This document shows, piece after piece, positions 1 to 5,064 of a stretch of DNA of 9,419 nucleotides. Position numbers and translations under genes: made by a program. A model generated the notes under the pieces. That model was not told the origin of the DNA and ran no database searches. It saw only the letters and a list, made by a program, of their open reading frames with translations. The first letter of the stretch is position 1. Each line of letters begins with the position of its first letter. Origin of the DNA: an uncultured Lachnospiraceae bacterium (lineage in GTDB: Bacteria; Bacillota; Clostridia; Lachnospirales; Lachnospiraceae); NCBI GenBank assembly GCA_910585995.1, contig CAJUGG010000018.1:1-9419 (forward strand), in the 5' to 3' direction.

Positions 1-1
1 G

Positions 2-100
2 GTGGACGGGAAACGGGTACAGAAAGTAGATATTGTTTTCAACTTTGTAGGGGAAATCAATTTTCTTTCTGCCACGCAACCGAAACAGCAAGGCGCATAG
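2..100 (+). CDS. C-terminal end of a site-specific (large serine) recombinase, 5' end outside window
   Basis: Frame 2 is open from the window edge to TAG at 98-100 and encodes 32 residues. They begin VDGKRVQKVDIVFNFVGEI and end in a short polar tail. A basic 'dGkRvQkvdIvFNFvGei' strand pattern just before the stop is what I recognise at the extreme C terminus of large serine recombinases with a DUF4368-type tail, common on Clostridia conjugative elements and prophages. The catalytic N-terminal domain lies outside the window, so activity cannot be judged. Such genes usually sit at the edge of their element, so an attachment site may lie between 100 and 294. It could also be a remnant. The family call rests on one short segment and is moderate. 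Confidence 0.55.
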   Translation: MDGKRVQKVDIVFNFVGEINFLSATQPKQQGA

Positions 101-294
101 GAACTCAAAAAGACGGTACAGCCCTTGAAATTGGGGCTATACCGCCTAATCTGAAATTACTTCCCTCTAACCGTAAACATTTTGGGTTTAGCGATTTTTA
201 GCGTTGTTATAGAGTATAGTAATAATCGGGAAACATCAGGCAGATCAAAAGCCTGTGAAAGTCCGGGGCAGATGGTAAGAGACAGGAGGAATAT
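101..294. other. Intergenic junction between mobile-element edge and Ter biosynthetic genes
   Basis: No credible coding region. It holds the hairpin at 114-144, a 7-bp direct repeat TTTAGCG at 187-193 and 197-203 (10-bp period), and an AT-rich stretch with a -10-like TATAGT at 215-220 that lacks a recognisable -35. The ribosome site of the next gene (AGGAGGA, 284-290) lies at its right edge. I see no convincing promoter for the downstream gene. Either the promoter is weak or activator-dependent, or transcription comes from the element at the left. Confidence 0.5.
107..144 (-). terminator. Hairpin with T-run on the minus strand (candidate intrinsic terminator)
   Basis: CGGTA-C-AGCCC (114-124) pairs with GGGCT-A-TACCG (134-144): two 5-bp stems separated by one C/A mismatch, with a 9-nt loop. 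On the - strand the stem is followed within two bases by five T (complement of A 107-111), the signature of a Rho-independent terminator. On the + strand nothing T-rich follows, so it is a poor terminator for the recombinase. It may block antisense transcription into the mobile element. No - strand gene that would need it is visible. Confidence 0.4.
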
Positions 295-1398
295 ATGGTA
301 TATTCGGAAGAGAATCTGGTGGTGCTTGCGAAGCGGGAAGGAAATAAGAAGAGGAAATATCTGGTGGTGAACCGGCTGCAGGGAAAGCATATTCCTGTGT
401 GTCCTTCGGCGGCACTTGAGATGTTTGAGGCGCTTGCTCAGGTGCTTTTGCGGGCGTATCCTAAGGAGCGGCTATTGTTGATTGGGTTTGCGGAGACAGC
501 AACTGCTATTGGGGCGGCTGTGGCGGCGAGGCTGGATGCTTATTATATGCAGACGACCAGGGAGTGCCTGCCGGGGGTGGAGTATTTTTATTTTTCCGAG
601 GTTCATAGTCATGCGACGGAGCAGAAGCTGGTGCGTGAGGATGTGGATCTTGTGATTGGGCAGGTGGATCGGATTGTCTTTATTGAGGATGAGATCACAA
701 CGGGGAATACGATCCTGCATATAGTCCGGCTGCTGCGTGAGGCTTATGGGGAAGGGCTTTGCTTTTCGGCGGCTTCTTTATTAAATGGGATGGAAAAGGA
801 GAATCTGAAGGGATATCAGGAGCAGGAGATCTCTCTGCACTGGCTTGGGAAGATCAGCCATGAGAACTATGAGGCGAGAGTGGAACAGTATGTGGAGGAT
901 GGAAGTTATCATGATTGTGACCGCAGGATGCTGACAGATGGGGTCGAGGAGATACGTCCTACCGGCTATCTGGATGCCCGCAGACTGGTGCTGGGAGAGG
1001 TATATGAGAATGCATGTCTTGGGATGTGTGATGAGATACAGACGCGGCTGTCTTCTTGGCAGGAGAGACGGGTGCTGGTACTGGGAACCGAGGAATTTAT
1101 GTATCCGGCGCTGTGTGTAGCAAAGAGGCTGGAGGAGATGGGAAACCAGGTGTGGTATCATGCGACGACCAGAAGTCCAATCTCAGTCTGTAGGGGGGAG
1201 GGGTATCCTTTTCGCGAGAGATATGAGTTGGCGAGTTTTTATGACCGTGAGAGGAGGACATTCCTCTATGATATCGGGGAATATGAAGAGGTATTGATTG
1301 TTACGGATGCAGCAGAGGGGACAGAGGGGCTGTCTACTCTGGTTCATGCGCTGTGTCTGTGCAACAATTGCAGGATTTATTTGGTAAGGTGGTGTTGA
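295..1398 (+). CDS. Ter-associated phosphoribosyltransferase with C-terminal TRSP domain (PRTase_2-TRSP)
   Basis: A 367-residue cytosolic protein without signal peptide or membrane segment. The N-terminal half is a type I phosphoribosyltransferase fold: GFAETATAIG (64-73), TTRECLPG (87-94), and a PRPP-loop IVFIEDEITTGNT (127-139) matching hydrophobic-acidic-acidic-x-x-TTGxT. The second domain, from about 215, carries RPTGYLDARR, VLGTEEFMYPAL (262-273) and TTRSPI (291-296). The last contains the tetrapeptide that names the TRSP domain found C-terminal to PRTase_2. Known context: such proteins belong to the Ter biosynthetic module thought to make a nucleoside-like metabolite; the reaction is unproven. 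ATG at 295 is set by AGGAGGA (284-290), 4 nt upstream. The stop at 1396-1398 is one base from the next start, so the two genes are translationally linked. Confidence 0.88.
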   Translation: MVYSEENLVVLAKREGNKKRKYLVVNRLQGKHIPVCPSAALEMFEALAQVLLRAYPKERLLLIGFAETATAIGAAVAARLDAYYMQTTRECLPGVEYFYFSEVHSHATEQKLVREDVDLVIGQVDRIVFIEDEITTGNTILHIVRLLREAYGEGLCFSAASLLNGMEKENLKGYQEQEISLHWLGKISHENYEARVEQYVEDGSYHDCDRRMLTDGVEEIRPTGYLDARRLVLGEVYENACLGMCDEIQTRLSSWQERRVLVLGTEEFMYPALCVAKRLEEMGNQVWYHATTRSPISVCRGEGYPFRERYELASFYDRERRTFLYDIGEYEEVLIVTDAAEGTEGLSTLVHALCLCNNCRIYLVRWC

Positions 1399-1402
1399 GG
1401 TG
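1386..1402 (+). promoter_or_regulatory. Ribosome binding site deciding a GTG start
   Basis: AAGGTGGT at 1386-1393, a one-mismatch Shine-Dalgarno, lies inside the last codons of the upstream gene, 6 nt before GTG at 1400-1402. Just one base separates the upstream TGA (1396-1398) from this GTG, as expected for coupled translation. The next in-frame candidates would remove conserved N-terminal sequence and lack a comparable site. Confidence 0.7.
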
Positions 1403-2449
1403 AGAAGTTCCTATCATCAGGAAGATGTGACATTTTTATTAAAGGACATTACGGGGCTTGTGAAGCCTCAGTCGACGAAGGAGAGAGAGCGGCTGATCCA
1501 GTCGGGAAAGCATTATTGTGAGATGCTGCCGATGGAGTATGTGCCGAGTGAAGAATATAAAAGAATCTATCAGGAGGCACTTCGGCATTTTGCAAAGCCG
1601 GTGGCTCTGGCGGTGGGGCGCCTGGCAGATCAGATTGTGGCAGAAAGGCAAGACCAAGTGGTGCTGGTATCTTTGGCAAGAGCCGGGACGCCTGTCGGGA
1701 TCTTGTTAAAGCATTATATCCAGAAAAAATATGGCTTTTGTGTGCCGCATTATTCCATCTCGATTATCCGCGGACGGGGCATTGATCAGAACGCTATGAA
1801 ATATCTGCTCAGACATTATCGGGCAGAGGAGCTTTTGTTTGTGGATGGATGGACCGGGAAAGGCGCGATCCTTTTGGAGCTTCAAAAGGAGATCAGGGCG
1901 TATCCAGGCGTGTCTTCGAGGCTTGCCGTGGTGGCAGATCCGGCCAATATTACAGACCTGTGCGGAACGTATGAGGATATTCTGATCCCTAGTTCTTGTT
2001 TAAACAGTACCGTGTCAGGGCTTGTCAGCCGGACTTTTTTAAGAGAAGATCTTATAGGGGCACAGGATTTTCACGGAGCCGCTTATTATGGGGAATTGAG
2101 AGAGGCAGATCTTTCGTATGCCTATCTGGACGCCATCGAGGCAGAATTTCAGATGGATAACGGACCCAGAGAAGAGAGGCCTAAAGGGCAGGGGATGGAA
2201 GAGGTCAGGCAGATTGCACAGAGATATCAAGTGGGTGATATCAATCTGATCAAGCCAGGCATTGGAGAGACGACGCGGGTGCTTCTGCGCAGAGTGCCGT
2301 GGAAGGTGCTGATTGCGAGAGAGTGCCAGGAGGATGTCTCTTTGGCTCCTATCCTTCGCCTGGCGAAGGAAAAGGAGGTTATTGTGGAATGTTATCCGTT
2401 ACACCGCTATAAAGCCTGTGGACTGATCCAAAAGATGGCGGATATGTAG
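1400..2449 (+). CDS. PRTase-PELOTA protein of the Ter biosynthetic module (StiP family)
   Basis: A 349-residue soluble protein. Residues about 10-245 form a phosphoribosyltransferase-like domain with VSLARAGTPVG (90-100), SIIRGRGID (121-129) and a PRPP-loop-like FVDGWTGKGAI (147-157), characteristic of the family databases call PRTase/'StiP'. Residues about 270-345 (INLIKPGIGETTRVLLRR, then a conserved KVLIAR strand and IVECYPL) fit the small PELOTA RNA-binding domain that follows it. Automatic pipelines often name this family 'cysteine protease StiP'; I see no Cys-His protease motif and prefer the transferase reading. With its upstream partner it likely builds or transfers a ribosyl group, perhaps on an RNA or nucleotide substrate (inference). 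Its stop codon is 4 nt from that of the opposing lyase gene. Confidence 0.87.
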   Translation: MRSSYHQEDVTFLLKDITGLVKPQSTKERERLIQSGKHYCEMLPMEYVPSEEYKRIYQEALRHFAKPVALAVGRLADQIVAERQDQVVLVSLARAGTPVGILLKHYIQKKYGFCVPHYSISIIRGRGIDQNAMKYLLRHYRAEELLFVDGWTGKGAILLELQKEIRAYPGVSSRLAVVADPANITDLCGTYEDILIPSSCLNSTVSGLVSRTFLREDLIGAQDFHGAAYYGELREADLSYAYLDAIEAEFQMDNGPREERPKGQGMEEVRQIAQRYQVGDINLIKPGIGETTRVLLRRVPWKVLIARECQEDVSLAPILRLAKEKEVIVECYPLHRYKACGLIQKMADM

Positions 2450-2453
2450 AGAC

Positions 2454-3410
2454 TTATTGTACCCCATAGACTTGTGACAGCAGGAGGATTCGTCTTGCCC
2501 AGTTGGAGTGGACTTTATATTCGTTCATCCGCTCGCTGGAAGTACATCCTGACACCAGAAGCGTTGCTTCTTTGTCCCAGTTTAAGATGGCTTTGGCGTC
2601 TTCCAAATCTTTTTTTGATATGCGGTAAGCTTTATTTACCATATCTATTTGTTTTGGATGAATGACCGTCTTGCCAGTAAATCCGCAGAGGCGGTCTTCG
2701 GCGAGTTCCTGTTCTAATCCGGTATCCCAGCCGTTTCCATTATAATATTCCCACACGGGACCAGACAGGATATAGTCCATGCCAAATACGGTGACGATAT
2801 CCGAGAAGATCTGCGAGATAGCAGCGATACTGTGGATGGACTCATTGGGACGCCGCCGAAAACCAAACATATGACACAGATCATTACCTCCTACCCGGAT
2901 ATTTAAGACCAGCCGCTCGATAGAGGATAACTGTTCTTTTAAGGTGTACAGGATCTGATAGCGGCTTCTGAGATCAATCAAAAGCGGACTCTCTAAGATC
3001 GGCATTATATAAATGTCTCTATTGTAACTTTTGTTCACTTGTTGGATTTGTGCAAGGTAGGCCTCTGCGTTTTCCGGAGAAAATTTGGGAATATTGAATC
3101 CGGTGATCAATTGTCCGGCCTCGCCAAAACGTTCCATTAATTCTGAGATCTGCTGGGGGGTACGTACACGGATAAATATCTTTGGCAGAAAAAGATCTTT
3201 GGTAGAACGATTGAAAAGAGTATAGATGGTGGAGACTAACTGTGTCTCTGCCTGAGCCACATGGTCGTCTGCAATGGTATCTTCCAAACACATGGCCAAA
3301 GAAAACTGCCGGCCAAATCTCTCGCAGCATAAGGACTGGACGATTCCTGGGTGATTGGCCGGACAATACAACAGCGGTCCTACACTGTAATATAAGATCG
3401 AATCTTTCAT
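2454..3410 (-). CDS. CitE/HpcH-like C-C bond lyase (TIM barrel) of the Ter cluster
   Basis: A 318-residue cytosolic TIM-barrel protein related to the citrate lyase beta subunit and HpcH/HpaI aldolases. Visible family marks in order: LLYCPANHP (13-21), CLEDTIAD (41-48, the 'LEDaV' strand), IFIRVRT (78-84), MPILESP (136-142), VGGNDLC (173-179, equivalent to G-T-N-D-L), and GFTGKTVIHPKQI (243-255), the GfxGKxxiHPxQi signature. Length suits CitE-like proteins. The PILES glutamate and an acidic residue of LED or GGND would be the expected metal ligands (inference from the family). Homologues recur in Ter clusters, proposed to split or form a C-C bond on the module's metabolite. Here it is inverted relative to both neighbours, with its own promoter (3440-3468), a GAGAGG ribosome site (3419-3424) and an ATG at 3408-3410. 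The substrate is unknown. Confidence 0.85.
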   Translation of the reverse strand: MKDSILYYSVGPLLYCPANHPGIVQSLCCERFGRQFSLAMCLEDTIADDHVAQAETQLVSTIYTLFNRSTKDLFLPKIFIRVRTPQQISELMERFGEAGQLITGFNIPKFSPENAEAYLAQIQQVNKSYNRDIYIMPILESPLLIDLRSRYQILYTLKEQLSSIERLVLNIRVGGNDLCHMFGFRRRPNESIHSIAAISQIFSDIVTVFGMDYILSGPVWEYYNGNGWDTGLEQELAEDRLCGFTGKTVIHPKQIDMVNKAYRISKKDLEDAKAILNWDKEATLLVSGCTSSERMNEYKVHSNWARRILLLSQVYGVQ

Positions 3411-3439
3411 GATAATAACCTCTCATTCCATGTTGGATA

Positions 3440-3468
3440 ATTCTACTGTAAAGTATCTGAAAGGTCAA
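3440..3468 (-). promoter_or_regulatory. Sigma-A-type promoter of the lyase gene
   Basis: Read on the - strand: -35 TTGACC (3463-3468), 17-bp spacer, -10 TAGAAT (3440-3445). Each hexamer is one base from consensus. Transcription would begin near 3433, giving a leader of about 23 nt before the ATG at 3410. A small palindrome TACT-GTAA-AGTA (3444-3455) lies in the spacer. Confidence 0.75.
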
Positions 3469-3507
3469 GTAAAATCTTTGTAAAATCCCCGTAAATATGG
3501 CTCGTAA
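3448..3507 (-). promoter_or_regulatory. Phased TTTAC direct repeats, candidate response-regulator site
   Basis: On the - strand the motif TTTAC occurs at 3491-3495, 3480-3484 and 3469-3473, exactly 11 bp apart. A further TTTAC lies 21 bp on, inside the promoter spacer (3448-3452), and a degenerate CTTAC is at 3504-3508. The third copy touches the -35 hexamer. Direct repeats with an 11-bp period just upstream of -35 are how OmpR/PhoB-type regulators usually bind, and TTTACA fits the TT(A/C/T)A(C/T)A half-site described for Bacillus PhoP. The regulator's identity is inference. Confidence 0.4.
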
Positions 3508-3520
3508 GATTGTAGTCTTA
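3505..3520. promoter_or_regulatory. Inverted repeat between the divergent promoters
   Basis: TAAGA-TTGTAG-TCTTA is a 5-bp perfect inverted repeat with a 6-bp centre, upstream of the + strand extended -10 and upstream of the - strand repeats. It is a possible dimeric repressor or activator site. The arms are short and it could occur by chance. Confidence 0.25.
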
Positions 3521-3553
3521 AGAATAAATTATATAGCTATTCCTGGAAGATTG

Positions 3554-3562
3554 TGTTACAAT
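3554..3562 (+). promoter_or_regulatory. Extended -10 promoter of the protease-YceG-TelA-TerD operon
   Basis: TGT-TACAAT (3554-3562) matches an extended -10 element (TGn followed by TATAAT with one change). The region where a -35 should be (3534-3539, TAGCTA) is poor, which is tolerated with an extended -10 or may mean an activator is needed. Transcription would start near 3569, leaving an untranslated leader of about 128 nt. Confidence 0.5.
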
Positions 3563-3574
3563 AAAGAATACCAC

Positions 3575-3683
3575 GGATTGTTTTGCATTTTATGTTTCCG
3601 CAATCCTAAAACACCTTACACAATAGATTGCAGGCTTTGCCAGCAAACCTATTGTCATGAACAATAACTGCCAACAGGCATTA
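3575..3683 (+). promoter_or_regulatory. Structured 5' leader with successive and alternative hairpins
   Basis: Hairpin 1 pairs GGATTG (3575-3580) with CAATCC (3601-3606). Hairpin 2 (3620-3655) pairs ACAATAG, TTGC and GGC with GCC, GCAA and CTATTGT around a TTT loop, 14 pairs interrupted by small mismatches. Hairpin 3 pairs TAA-TGCC (3665-3672, with one bulged C) with GGCA-TTA (3677-3683) and ends 1 nt before the AGGAGA ribosome site (3685-3690). The right arm of hairpin 2 (ATTGT, 3651-3655) can instead pair with ACAAT (3661-3665), so two folds exclude each other. This resembles a cis-acting RNA switch or translational attenuator, but I do not recognise a known riboswitch class. Confidence 0.4.
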
Positions 3684-3696
3684 CAGGAGAAGCGAC

Positions 3697-5058
3697 ATGT
3701 ATGGCGAGGTATTCAAGACTCGATATAATGTGATGGATGTGTCTTCGTTTCGTGCTTTTACAAACATCAAAGGTGGCGTGAACGGGAATTGTAAAGATGT
3801 CTATTTTGTACGAATGACAGGACTTAGTCCGATGTATGCAGAGGAAGTACGCCAGATGGATCTGACGCTGACAGAGCGGATGGCCAGAGGTGAGTTAAGA
3901 TATATCAGACTGGACGGACTTCCAAGGCTTGTATCTGTAGAAGATGTGGAGTATTATTCTGGCTGCTATGAAGACTGGGTGAACAGCGGCAAAAAGAGGG
4001 TACAGATTCGTCTGACCCAGGAAAATGACCAGTTAAAAGAAGTGCTTGGCAATGCTTGTGTCAAGACGGCAGAGTTGTTTAGACAAGTGAACCCCTATGC
4101 CAATGATTCCATTGTAAAAAATTTTATCACCAAGTTGTTTTTCTGGCTGGATCAGGCGGTAGCAGAAGTATTAAAGGACTGGAATCCCAAGAAGTCCCTG
4201 AAGTTAGCAGCTTCAAATCTGTCTAAAAAACAGGAGTATCTGTTTGCCTGTCTGCTGACTCAGGTGGGGATGGATGTACTGCTGCTTCAGTACCAGTCGG
4301 ATATTGATGCATCTTTGGAACAGCTAAAGTTATCAAAAAAAGTAGAATTAGGAGTTTTTGGATCTTGTGCGCTTCCGGCTTTTGATCCAAAACCTCCTAA
4401 GCCCGTGTCAAAGCCGGTACAGCCGCCTGTAAGGAGCGTCCGTCTGGCACCTGTATCTGCGCCGAGGCCCCAGAGAGGAGAGAGACGAGAACTGGAGTTC
4501 GAGGAACTGGCGCGGCTGGCTTCTTCGGTGGTGATGATTACAGTGCATGATCCAAAAGGAGAAGTCTTAGGCACAGGCTCCGGGATTATGATCGGGCAGG
4601 AAGGATACATATTAACCAATCACCATGTGGCCAGCGGCGGCAGATATTATTCCGTTCGTATCGAGGATGATGACAAGATCTATCAAACCGATGAAGTGAT
4701 TAAATACAATTCGGTTCTGGATCTTTCCGTGATCCGCATCGACCGCCGGCTGACGCCGATTCCTGTGTACCAGGGAGGAAAAGCGCTGGTCAGAGGACAA
4801 AAAGTGGTAGCAATCGGAAGTCCGCTCGGCTTGTTTAATTCGGTCTCGGACGGCATTATCTCCGGATTTCGGGTGATTGACAATGTGGATATGATCCAGT
4901 TTACCGCGCCCACTTCACACGGCAGCTCCGGCGGCGCCCTTCTGAATATGTATGGTGAGGTGATCGGCATCAGTACGGCAGGCATCGACCACGCCCAGAA
5001 TATCAATCTGGCAGTGGGATATGAATGTATTTCTCAATTTATCAAAGGATTTGTTTGA
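3697..5058 (+). CDS. YceG-like domain fused to an HtrA/trypsin-type serine protease
   Basis: A 453-residue protein in three parts. Residues about 33-215 resemble one repeat unit of the neighbouring YceG protein (VYFVRMTGLS, FFWLDQAVAEVL, GMDVLLLQYQ). Residues about 226-260 are a Pro/Lys/Arg-rich linker. Residues about 268-453 are a chymotrypsin-fold protease of HtrA type with a complete triad: His310 in TNHHVA, Asp342 in LDLSVIRI, Ser411 in GSSGGALLN. The oxyanion region and IGSPLGL (373-379) also match HtrA. There is no signal peptide, membrane anchor or PDZ domain, so it should act in the cytosol. ATG 3697 follows AGGAGA (3685-3690). It leads the operon, with 6 nt to the next gene. Proposed role: regulated proteolysis within the Ter response, with the YceG part as sensor or tether (inference). 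Target unknown. Confidence 0.85.
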   Translation: MYGEVFKTRYNVMDVSSFRAFTNIKGGVNGNCKDVYFVRMTGLSPMYAEEVRQMDLTLTERMARGELRYIRLDGLPRLVSVEDVEYYSGCYEDWVNSGKKRVQIRLTQENDQLKEVLGNACVKTAELFRQVNPYANDSIVKNFITKLFFWLDQAVAEVLKDWNPKKSLKLAASNLSKKQEYLFACLLTQVGMDVLLLQYQSDIDASLEQLKLSKKVELGVFGSCALPAFDPKPPKPVSKPVQPPVRSVRLAPVSAPRPQRGERRELEFEELARLASSVVMITVHDPKGEVLGTGSGIMIGQEGYILTNHHVASGGRYYSVRIEDDDKIYQTDEVIKYNSVLDLSVIRIDRRLTPIPVYQGGKALVRGQKVVAIGSPLGLFNSVSDGIISGFRVIDNVDMIQFTAPTSHGSSGGALLNMYGEVIGISTAGIDHAQNINLAVGYECISQFIKGFV

Positions 5059-5064
5059 AGAGAC

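Noticed and set aside
125..152. TTGAAA-16-TAATCT as promoter of the PRTase gene
   Set aside because: The -10 matches only half of consensus and the -35 sits in the loop of the 114-144 hairpin; more than 130 bp of unexplained leader would follow.
182..370. Plus-strand open frame starting in the left intergenic region
   Set aside because: It overlaps the well-supported gene at 295 in another frame, has no ribosome site, and has a low-complexity Arg/Trp/Ile composition.
1400..2449. Cysteine protease activity implied by the common 'StiP' label
   Set aside because: The visible motifs are PRPP-loop-like and PELOTA-like; no Cys-His catalytic pattern can be pointed to.
3569..3696. yybP-ykoY manganese riboswitch, often linked to Ter/TerC genes
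   Set aside because: The conserved GGGGAGUA-type loops of that class are absent from the leader.
3657..3728. Short leader-peptide ORF starting at ATG 3657 and overlapping the protease start
   Set aside because: No ribosome site precedes it, and the overlap frame gives an unconvincing peptide.
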